Source of the DNA: Pseudomonadota bacterium
GTDB taxonomy: Bacteria > Pseudomonadota > Alphaproteobacteria > Acetobacterales > Acetobacteraceae
Direction: 5' to 3'
Assembly (NCBI GenBank): GCA_021826485.1
Contig: JAKAZX010000073.1
Location: 1 to 12,286 of the forward strand
Length of the DNA: 12,286 nt
Below the pieces are notes generated by a model, which ran no database searches, was not told the DNA's origin, and saw only the letters and a program-made list of their open reading frames with translations. How positions within the stretch are numbered: position 1 is the stretch's first letter; the number at the start of each line of letters is the position of its first letter. Below, piece by piece: positions 6,956-12,286 of the stretch. Made by a program: the position numbers and the translations under genes.

Positions 6956-7924
6956 ATGCTGATGCGCCGAACATTGCTGGCCGCTGGCCTGCTGGCTCCG
7001 TCGATTCCCGCCTTCGCGGCGCAATCCGGTGATTTCGCGGCTTTCCTCGCCGGCCTGCGCCACGACGCCCGCGCCGCCGGCATTCCGCAGCCGGTGCTGG
7101 ACCGTGCGCTCGCCGGACTGCACCCGAACGCCCGGGTGATCGAGCTTGACCGCCATCAGCCGGAATTCACCCTGACCTGGGAGCAATACCGCAGCCGCAT
7201 CGTCTCGGACGCGAGGGTGGCCCGCGGGCGGGAGCTGCTGGTGCAGCATCGCGCGCTGCTCGACCGGGTGGCGGCGCGCTACGGCGTGCCGGCCGGCATC
7301 ATTGTCGGCATCTGGGGTCTCGAATCGAATTACGGCCAGTCCACCGGCGGTTTCAACGTGATCGAGGCGCTGGCCACCCTGGCCTGGGAAGGCCGCCGCG
7401 CCGCCTTCTTCCGCTCCGAGCTGATGGACGCGCTGCGCATCCTGGCCAGCGGCGACATCACGCCGGCGCAGATGACCGGCTCCTATGCCGGGGCGATGGG
7501 GCAGACGCAGTTCATGCCCGACAGCTTCCTGAAATACGCGGTCGATTTCAGCGGCACCGGGCGGCGCGACATCTGGAACGACCTCGGCTGCGTGTTCGCC
7601 TCCACCGCCAACTACCTGGCGCGGGAGGGCTGGCAGCCCGGCGTGCCGTGGGGCGAGATCGCGCGGCTGCCGGAGACGTTCGACCCCTCCCTCGCCGGGC
7701 GGGACAAGCGCCGCACGCTTGCCGACTGGCAGCGCCTCGGCGTCGGCCGCACCGGCGGGGCGAAGCTGCCGCCGACCACGCTGGCCGCCCTGCTGCTGCC
7801 CGGCGGCGCCGGGGGGGAGGCGTTCCTGGCCTATCATCCCAGCTTCCGCGCCATCTATCGTTACAATCCTTCGGATTTCTACTGCATTTCCGTGGGCCTG
7901 ATCGGCGATCTGGTGTCGGCATGA
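6956..7924 (+). CDS. mltB: Lytic murein transglycosylase, MltB family (GH103)
   Basis: The 322-residue product begins with a basic-hydrophobic export signal ending in SIPAFAA (residues 16-22), with no lipobox Cys, so it is probably a soluble periplasmic enzyme. It cleaves the MurNAc-GlcNAc bond of peptidoglycan to leave 1,6-anhydroMurNAc ends. Catalytic Glu123 is in GIWGLESNYG (118-127); GAMGQTQFMP (179-188) and the C-terminal YNPSDFYCISVG (303-314) are classic MltB/Slt35 segments. There is no peptidoglycan-binding domain after the catalytic domain. The exact start is uncertain: GTG 6950, ATG 6956 and ATG 6962 are all in frame, none has a good Shine-Dalgarno, and all give a usable signal peptide. 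The stop overlaps the rlpA start (ATGA), which argues for a shared transcript and coupled translation. Confidence 0.93.
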   Translation: MLMRRTLLAAGLLAPSIPAFAAQSGDFAAFLAGLRHDARAAGIPQPVLDRALAGLHPNARVIELDRHQPEFTLTWEQYRSRIVSDARVARGRELLVQHRALLDRVAARYGVPAGIIVGIWGLESNYGQSTGGFNVIEALATLAWEGRRAAFFRSELMDALRILASGDITPAQMTGSYAGAMGQTQFMPDSFLKYAVDFSGTGRRDIWNDLGCVFASTANYLAREGWQPGVPWGEIARLPETFDPSLAGRDKRRTLADWQRLGVGRTGGAKLPPTTLAALLLPGGAGGEAFLAYHPSFRAIYRYNPSDFYCISVGLIGDLVSA

Positions 7925-8814
7925 CAGCCCGGCTGCTGGCCGCCACCGTCTTCGCGCTCGCCGCCTGCGTCCCGCCGGCGTCGCAGCAGCAGGCGGCGGC
8001 ACCGCACTATCTGGTCGGCGCGCCCTATCGGCTCGGGCCGGTGTGGCGCTATCCGCGCGAGCAGTTCGACTATGACGCGACCGGGCTCGCGATGGTCGAT
8101 CCCCGCACCACCGGCCTCACCGCCGACGGCGAGGCGATCGACCCGCAGGCGATGGCGGCGGCCCACCCGACGCTGCAACTGCCGGCGATCGCCCGCGTCA
8201 CCGAACTGGATACCGGGTATCAGGTGCTGGTGCGGATCAACGACCGGGGTCCCGCGAATCCCGGCCGCATCATCGCCCTCTCCCCGCGCGCGATGGCGCT
8301 GCTGCACGCGCCCGACCCGTCCGCCGCGCGGGTGCGGGTGGAGGTGATGCAGGCGGAGAGCCTGCGGCTCGCCGGCGAACTCGGCGGCGCCGAGGCGCCG
8401 CATCTGGAACTCGCGGTGGTGCCCGTGGGCGACGTGACCAAGCAGGCCCTGCCGCCGCCGGCCGGCATCCCCGCCGCCCCCCCGCGCGACCTGCCGGCCG
8501 CGCCGGCGCCGCACAGTAGCAGCGCCGCAACACCGCCGGTCCCGCTGCGGCTGCCGGAAACCGTGACGCGGGTTCCGCCCCATCCCGGCAGTATCTATGT
8601 GGAGATCGCGAGCTTCGGGCGGGCCGAATACGCGGCGCTGCTGCAGCAGCGGCTGGCCGCCCTGGGGGCGGAGGTGACGCTGGACTATGATGCGCCGCGC
8701 GACCGCGACTACCGGGTCCGCATCGGGCCGCTGGCCGGCGGCACCGGGGCGGATGCCATGCTCGCGCGCGTGATCGCGGCCGGGTTCGGCGACGCCCGCA
8801 TCGTTGCCCAATAG
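7921..8814 (+). CDS. rlpA: RlpA-like septal ring lytic transglycosylase lipoprotein with SPOR domain
   Basis: The 297-residue product has a short lipoprotein signal with lipobox LAAC, Cys16 being the lipidation site. The double-psi beta-barrel domain spans about 50-145. Its proposed catalytic trio is present: Glu71 in TADGE, His82 in AAAHPTL and Asp108 in RINDRGP. Their spacing (11 and 26 residues) equals that of Glu120, His131 and Asp157 in Pseudomonas RlpA, as I recall it. The usual WYG segment before the Glu is altered to TGLAMVDP (54-61). A Pro/Ala-rich linker (about 177-222) leads to a SPOR domain (about 224-297: IYVEIASFG, RVRIGPLAGG), which binds glycan strands stripped of stem peptides at the septum. 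The ATG overlaps the mltB stop, and no strong Shine-Dalgarno precedes it, so translation is probably coupled. dacA, whose product trims stem peptides, follows 30 bp on. Confidence 0.9.
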   Translation: MTARLLAATVFALAACVPPASQQQAAAPHYLVGAPYRLGPVWRYPREQFDYDATGLAMVDPRTTGLTADGEAIDPQAMAAAHPTLQLPAIARVTELDTGYQVLVRINDRGPANPGRIIALSPRAMALLHAPDPSAARVRVEVMQAESLRLAGELGGAEAPHLELAVVPVGDVTKQALPPPAGIPAAPPRDLPAAPAPHSSSAATPPVPLRLPETVTRVPPHPGSIYVEIASFGRAEYAALLQQRLAALGAEVTLDYDAPRDRDYRVRIGPLAGGTGADAMLARVIAAGFGDARIVAQ

Positions 8815-8844
8815 CCGGCCGCGCGAGCCGAAAGGAGTACCGCC

Positions 8845-10083
8845 ATGCTGACCCGTCGCGCCATGCTTGCCGCCGGCGCCCTCGCCGGCATCGCCCTGCC
8901 CGCCCCCGCCGCGCAGATGAAGCCGCGGCCGGGGGCGGCCAAGCCGGGCGCCAAGGCAGCGGTGGAGCCGGCGGTGCCGGGCTCGCCCGCGCAGACGCCG
9001 ATCGGCCCGGTGGATACCGCGGCGCGCTATGCCCTGATCCTCGACTACAACACCGGGGCGACGCTGCTGGACAAGGACGCCGACCAGCCGATGACGCCGT
9101 CCTCCATGACCAAGCTGATGACGGCCTACATCGTCTTCTCGATGCTGAAATCCGGCCGCCTGAAGCCGGACCAGGACCTGCCGGTCAGCGAGCGCGCATG
9201 GCGCATGGGCGGCTCCAAGATGTACGTGCAGGTCGGCACGCAGGTGAAGGTGGAGGACCTGATCCGCGGCATGATCGTGCAATCCGGCAACGACGCCTGC
9301 ATCGTGCTGGCCGAGGCGGTCGCCGGGTCGGAGGAGCAGTTCGCCGAGCTGATGAACCAGAAGGCGAAGGAACTCGGCCTGACGCAGAGCCACTTCGCCA
9401 ACGCGACCGGCTGGCCTGCCCCCGGCCATGTCATGTCGGCCCGCGACATCGCCACGCTCGCGACCCACCTGATCCGCGACTTCCCTGAATATTACAAATA
9501 CTTCTCCGAACGCGATTTCAGCTACAACGGCACCGAGGGCGGCCGGCCGATCGACCAGGCGAACCGCAACCCGCTGGTGCAGAAGGGCCTCGCCGACGGG
9601 CTGAAGACCGGCCATACCGAGGACGGCGGCTACGGGCTGGTCGCCAGCGCGGAGCGCAACGGGCGCCGCGTGGTGATGGTGCTGAACGGCATGACCAGCA
9701 TGCACCAGCGCGCCGAGGAGGGCGAACGCCTGCTGGAATGGGCGTTCCGCGAGTTCGAGGACGTCACCCTGTTCACTGCCGGCGACACGGTGGAAAGCGT
9801 GCCGGTCTGGCTCGGCGCCGCGCCCACCGTGCCGCTGATCGGCGGGCGCGACCTGGTGGTGACCATGCCGCGCAACTGGCGCAGCAAGGCCAAGATCACC
9901 GTCGCCTACGAGGCGCCGATCCGCGCGCCGGTGCAGCGCGGCAGCGCCCTGGGGCGCCTGCAGGTGGCGGGCGACGGGGTGCCCGAGATCTCCATGCCGC
10001 TGCTGGCCGGTGCCGACGTGCCGCGGCTCAGCCTGCCGGGCCGGGCGCTGGCGGTGCTGGCACATTACGTGGTCGGCGGCTGA
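8845..10083 (+). CDS. dacA: D-alanyl-D-alanine carboxypeptidase (PBP5/6 type, DacA)
   Basis: The 412-residue product has an N-terminal export signal (LTRRAMLAAGALAGIALPAP, residues 2-21) followed by a low-complexity Ala/Pro/Lys spacer to about residue 55. The three serine-peptidase (penicillin-binding) motifs are intact: S87-M-T-K90, S147-G-N149 and K254-T-G256. HFANATGW (183-190) and the approach ADGLKTGHTEDGGYGLV (250-266) are typical of PF00768. A PBP5 C-terminal domain covers roughly 307-398. The last residues (about 399-412) are short and hydrophobic and could be a weak membrane-anchoring helix. The enzyme removes the terminal D-Ala from stem pentapeptides in the periplasm. AAAGGAG at 8831-8837 lies seven bases before the ATG. 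It is third in the mltB-rlpA-dacA run; tmk and holB, often next in alphaproteobacteria, are absent here. Confidence 0.96.
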   Translation: MLTRRAMLAAGALAGIALPAPAAQMKPRPGAAKPGAKAAVEPAVPGSPAQTPIGPVDTAARYALILDYNTGATLLDKDADQPMTPSSMTKLMTAYIVFSMLKSGRLKPDQDLPVSERAWRMGGSKMYVQVGTQVKVEDLIRGMIVQSGNDACIVLAEAVAGSEEQFAELMNQKAKELGLTQSHFANATGWPAPGHVMSARDIATLATHLIRDFPEYYKYFSERDFSYNGTEGGRPIDQANRNPLVQKGLADGLKTGHTEDGGYGLVASAERNGRRVVMVLNGMTSMHQRAEEGERLLEWAFREFEDVTLFTAGDTVESVPVWLGAAPTVPLIGGRDLVVTMPRNWRSKAKITVAYEAPIRAPVQRGSALGRLQVAGDGVPEISMPLLAGADVPRLSLPGRALAVLAHYVVGG

Positions 10084-10105
10084 GCCGGCCGCCTCACGAT
10101 CGCGC

Positions 10106-10126
10106 CAGCGCCGGGTAGCCCCGCTG
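10106..10126 (+). terminator. Possible hairpin terminator after dacA
   Basis: CAGCG (10106-10110) pairs with CGCTG (10122-10126), and inside it GGG pairs with CCC around a TAG loop, with a CC bulge on the 5' side. It begins 22 bases after the dacA stop. No T tract follows, so any termination would be Rho-dependent or weak. Confidence 0.3.
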
Positions 10127-10139
10127 ACCCGCCTTGGCC

Positions 10140-10163
10140 GGGACGGCGTTAGCGGACCGTCCC
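10140..10163 (+). promoter_or_regulatory. Perfect 7-bp inverted repeat upstream of the GDSL esterase
   Basis: GGGACGG (10140-10146) and CCGTCCC (10157-10163) are exact reverse complements around a 10-base spacer, ending 16 bases before the ATG and just upstream of the GGAG Shine-Dalgarno. It may be an operator, a leader hairpin, or part of a double-hairpin terminator with 10106-10126. The sequence does not decide between these. Confidence 0.35.
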
Positions 10164-10179
10164 TGTCACGGAGCGGTGC

Positions 10180-11088
10180 ATGGCGTCCCTGTTCTCCCAG
10201 CTCGGCGATTCGGTCGGCCAACTCGTCACCCAGGTCGCCGGGTCGGCGAGCACCATCGCCGGGACGATCCAGACGCTGATCGGCCAGGCGATCGGCAGCG
10301 GCGCGACCAGCCAGCCCCCCGCCCCCGCCAGCGCCCCCTACGGCGCCATCTACGCGTTCGGCGACAGCCTGACCGATGCCGGCAACGTCTACCGGCTGAC
10401 CCAGGGGCAGGTGCCGGCCGGCCCGCCCTATTCGGACGGGCGCTTCACCAACGGGCCGGTCTGGGTGCAGGACCTGGCGCAGGGCATGGGGCTGCCGACG
10501 CTCACCCCGAGCCTCTCCGGCGGCACCGATTTCGCCTATGGCGGCGCGCAGACCGGCACCACGCCGGCCCATACCGCGACCGCGATCGACCTGAACGCCC
10601 AGCTTTCCCAGTTCCAGGCGGAGGACCCGCAGCCGGCCGGCAATGCGCTGTATGCCGTCTGGATCGGCACCAACGACGTGCTGTCCGCCCAGGGCGACGT
10701 GCTGGCGACGGTCGATGCCGCGGTCGGCAACGAGATGCAGTTCCTGTCCGGCCTTGCCGCCGACGGGGCGCGCAACCTGCTGGTGCTGAACGTGCCCGAT
10801 CTCGGCATCACCCCGCTGGCGCAGGGCGACGGCCCCGCCGTCGCCGCCGAACTCAGCCTGTCCAGCCGCTACTACGATGCGCTGCTGAACGTCGATCTGC
10901 AGGCCTTCGCCGCCGGGCATCCGGACATCAAGGTGACCGCGCTCAACACCTTCGCCCTGCTCGACACCGCGGTCAGGCAGGCGGCTTCGGCCGGCAGCCC
11001 CGCCCTGTTCGTCGATGGCGTGCATCCCACCGCCCAGGGCCACGCCATGATCGCCGCCGCCGCGGCGCAGGCGCTGGGGGTGGCGTGA
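10180..11088 (+). CDS. SGNH/GDSL family esterase or lipase
   Basis: The 302-residue protein has all SGNH hydrolase blocks. Block I is FGDSLTDAGN with nucleophile Ser63, block II has YGGAQTG (120-126), block III is GTND with Asn165, and block V is DGVHPT with Asp279 and His282. It resembles the PF00657 group of secreted esterases and phospholipases; the ester substrate cannot be named. The first 40 residues are unusual: not a classical signal peptide but a Gly/Ala/Ser/Thr-rich amphipathic stretch (SQLGDSVGQLVTQVAG and onward), followed by a Pro/Ala linker before the catalytic domain. No beta-domain or autotransporter is attached. GGAG at 10170-10173 lies six bases before the ATG and supports this start. 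It follows dacA by 96 bp with two hairpins between, so it is probably a separate transcription unit. Confidence 0.92.
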   Translation: MASLFSQLGDSVGQLVTQVAGSASTIAGTIQTLIGQAIGSGATSQPPAPASAPYGAIYAFGDSLTDAGNVYRLTQGQVPAGPPYSDGRFTNGPVWVQDLAQGMGLPTLTPSLSGGTDFAYGGAQTGTTPAHTATAIDLNAQLSQFQAEDPQPAGNALYAVWIGTNDVLSAQGDVLATVDAAVGNEMQFLSGLAADGARNLLVLNVPDLGITPLAQGDGPAVAAELSLSSRYYDALLNVDLQAFAAGHPDIKVTALNTFALLDTAVRQAASAGSPALFVDGVHPTAQGHAMIAAAAAQALGVA

Positions 11089-11154
11089 CGGCGGCGGCGG
11101 CCTGCGGTAACTGACCGGCTGCGTCCCGATCCGCGATCCGAGGGAGCCACCGGA

Positions 11155-11961
11155 ATGACCGGCATCGCCTGGCCGGACGGCAAGCGTGCTGCCGTCAGCT
11201 TCACCTTCGACTTCGATGCGGAATCGGTGTGGCTCGCGCTGGATGCCGGCAATGCCGGGCGGCCGGGCACGCTTTCCATCGGCGTCTATGGCGCCCGCGT
11301 CGGCGTGCCGCTGCTGCTCGATCTGCTGGCGCGGCACGCAGTGCGGGCGACGTTCTTCGTGGTCGGGCGGAACGTGGAGCTGTATCCCGACCGGGTCGCG
11401 GCGATCATCGCCGCCGGCCACGAGGTGGCGGTGCACGGCTACACCCACACCCCGCCCGGCCGCCTGACGCCGGCGGAGGAGGAGGCCGAGCTGGTCCGCG
11501 CCCGCACGCTGCTGGAGGGCGCCGGCGCACGGATCGAGGGCTACCGCTCCCCGTCCTGGGATGTCAGCGCGGTGACGCTCGATCTGCTGCAGACGCACGG
11601 CTTCCGCTATTCCAGCCAGTTCATGGACGACATCCGGCCGTACCGCCATGCGCGGCACGAGCTGATCGAACTGCCGATCCAGTGGCTGCTGGATGACTGG
11701 CCGCATTTCCAGCTCGGCTTCGGGCAGATGCACCGCACCGTACAGACCACCGGCGCGGTCGAAGCGCTGTGGATGGAGGAACTGGACGGCATCGCGGCGC
11801 TCGGCGGCCATTGCGTGCTGACCATGCACCCGCAGGTGATCGGCCGGCCGTCCCGCATCGCCATGCTCGACCGGGTGATCGCGCGGGTGAAGCGTGCGGG
11901 GGACATCTGGATCGCCACCTGCGCGGAGGTGGCGGCGCTGGCGGCGGCGCAACTGCCGTAG
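11155..11961 (+). CDS. Polysaccharide deacetylase family protein (PuuE/HpPgdA-type NodB domain)
   Basis: The 268-residue protein is a single NodB-type metal-dependent deacetylase domain without a signal peptide, so it is probably cytoplasmic. Motif 1 is TFDFDAES (17-24) with Asp19 and Asp21, and motif 2 is HGYTHTPP with His94 and His98 as zinc ligands. Motif 3 is GYRSPSWD (129-136), ELPIQW (172-177) follows, and motif 5 is LTMHPQVIGRPSR (222-234) with His225. The cytosolic single-domain form and the HPQVIGRPSR ending fit the subgroup containing Helicobacter PgdA and the PuuE allantoinases, not classical exported chitin deacetylases. It may act on an amide or ureide rather than a polymer. AGGGAG at 11141-11146 is eight bases before the ATG. 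A 66-bp gap separates it from the GDSL gene. Confidence 0.9.
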   Translation: MTGIAWPDGKRAAVSFTFDFDAESVWLALDAGNAGRPGTLSIGVYGARVGVPLLLDLLARHAVRATFFVVGRNVELYPDRVAAIIAAGHEVAVHGYTHTPPGRLTPAEEEAELVRARTLLEGAGARIEGYRSPSWDVSAVTLDLLQTHGFRYSSQFMDDIRPYRHARHELIELPIQWLLDDWPHFQLGFGQMHRTVQTTGAVEALWMEELDGIAALGGHCVLTMHPQVIGRPSRIAMLDRVIARVKRAGDIWIATCAEVAALAAAQLP

Positions 11962-11967
11962 GCTTTC

Positions 11968-11983
11968 GTTCCCGAATAGGAAC
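11968..11983. terminator. Small inverted repeat between convergent genes
   Basis: GTTCC and GGAAC form a 5-bp inverted repeat around CGAATA, six bases after the deacetylase stop and 14 bases beyond the stop of the leftward gene at the right edge. It is the most AT-rich spot in this end of the window. It could act as a bidirectional terminator hairpin, but there is no T run on either strand. Confidence 0.25.
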
Positions 11984-11997
11984 AATAAGGGCGCGAG

Positions 11998-12286
11998 TCA
12001 TCCCCTGCCCCGGCCGGCGTGCGGACGCGGCGGGCCGCAGGCGCGGGGACGATGCGGGAGCGCCGGGCGGGCGGCGGCGCGGCGGCCGAGGCGGCGCGCG
12101 CGGGCCGGGACGGCCGGTGTGCGGACAGGAACCGGGCGGCGGGGAGCTGCGAGCGAGGCGGTCGATTGAGCGGCTGCCTCCCGCTGCGCCGCCGCGGCGG
12201 CGGCGAAGGCCGCCACCATCGGCCGCAACCGCCGCCGCAGCATGCCCACCAGCAGCCCGGCCAGAAACGCCCCGGCAAGCTGTGCC
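11998..12286 (-). CDS. Unrecognised Ala/Arg/Pro-rich protein with a membrane segment (partial, start outside window)
   Basis: The last 96 codons of a leftward open frame are visible, ending in TGA at 11998-12000; the start lies beyond the right edge. The visible part opens with a hydrophobic helix AQLAGAFLAGLLVGML with glycine/alanine spacing, then a basic cluster RRRLRP and a second Ala-rich helix (MVAAFAAAAAAQREAAAQ). It ends in a disordered Arg/Pro/Ala tail of about 55 residues. A membrane segment followed by positive residues suggests a small inner-membrane protein with a cytoplasmic tail. I recognise no family. In such GC-rich DNA the basic tail could be a run of sense codons by chance, with a real gene ending differently or a frameshift. 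Other frames here encode only Trp/Cys/Pro-rich strings. Apart from this and the small inverted repeat, 11962-12286 holds nothing I can identify. Confidence 0.4.
   Translation of the reverse strand, partial: AQLAGAFLAGLLVGMLRRRLRPMVAAFAAAAAAQREAAAQSTASLAAPRRPVPVRTPAVPARARRLGRRAAARPALPHRPRACGPPRPHAGRGRG

Noticed and set aside
8445..8590. Low-complexity Pro/Ala coding stretch as a DNA repeat
   Set aside because: It is the flexible linker between the RlpA barrel and the SPOR domain; no repeated unit is present.
10134..11114. A second plus-strand frame overlapping the GDSL esterase
   Set aside because: It lacks any motif and is Arg/Pro/Ala-rich, while the chosen frame has the complete GDSL catalytic set.
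11968..11983. SOS (LexA-like) operator at GTTCC-N6-GGAAC
   Set aside because: Alphaproteobacterial LexA sites are GTTC-N7-GTTC direct repeats. This is an inverted repeat located between the 3' ends of convergent genes, where an operator makes little sense.
7879..11985. A 1368-codon open frame on the minus strand
   Set aside because: Antisense to four genes with intact catalytic motifs (rlpA, dacA, GDSL esterase, NodB deacetylase). It is compositionally the same kind of artefact, with no recognisable domain.
1..12286. tRNA, rRNA, CRISPR array, insertion sequence or prophage
   Set aside because: No cloverleaf-like or rRNA-like sequence, regularly spaced repeats, transposase or integrase motifs were seen on either strand.

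Overview
The window is uniformly very GC-rich, with strong G/C third-position bias. The gene content (a lytic transglycosylase, RlpA and D,D-carboxypeptidase run; an LpxR-like outer-membrane deacylase; a long-form phosphoketolase) points to a Gram-negative alphaproteobacterium. Acetobacteraceae or a nearby Rhodospirillales group is the best guess, which is inference from gene content and base composition only. I see no rRNA, tRNA, CRISPR array, insertion sequence or phage gene.

Region 1 (1-3360) is a small divergent catabolic module. An AroM-family gene runs leftward off the left edge. A DUF917 / S-methyl-thiohydantoin-desulfurase-like gene and a short hydantoinase/oxoprolinase (HyuA-like) gene run rightward as a tightly coupled pair (GTGA overlap). 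The 81-bp divergent intergenic region carries a perfect 9-bp inverted repeat with a 4-bp spacer, the best operator candidate in the window. These families recur together in clusters thought to act on hydantoin-like or lactam-like ring compounds, but the substrate is not known here. No transporter or regulator lies inside the window; they may lie to the left.

Region 2 (3361-6889) has a phosphoketolase (xylulose-5-P/fructose-6-P to acetyl phosphate) behind a palindrome-rich 87-bp leader. After a hairpin-containing 91-bp gap comes an LpxR-like lipid A deacylase with a signal peptide and a C-terminal Phe.

Region 3 (6890-10083) is a cell-wall remodelling operon: MltB-family lytic transglycosylase, RlpA-like lipoprotein with SPOR domain (ATGA overlap with mltB), and a DacA-type D-Ala-D-Ala carboxypeptidase 30 bp further on. 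Two glycan-cleaving enzymes and one peptide-trimming enzyme act on the same periplasmic substrate.

Region 4 (10084-12286) has an SGNH/GDSL esterase without a classical signal peptide, then a PuuE/HpPgdA-type NodB deacetylase. At the right edge is the leftward C-terminal part of an unrecognised, very Ala/Arg/Pro-rich protein with one membrane segment.

All plus-strand genes from 737 to 11961 are co-directional. The clearest candidates for unexplained biology are the divergent AroM/DUF917/HyuA module with its palindrome and the Ser-for-Cys positions in the AroM protein. The remaining genes belong to well-known families, some with unusual residues.
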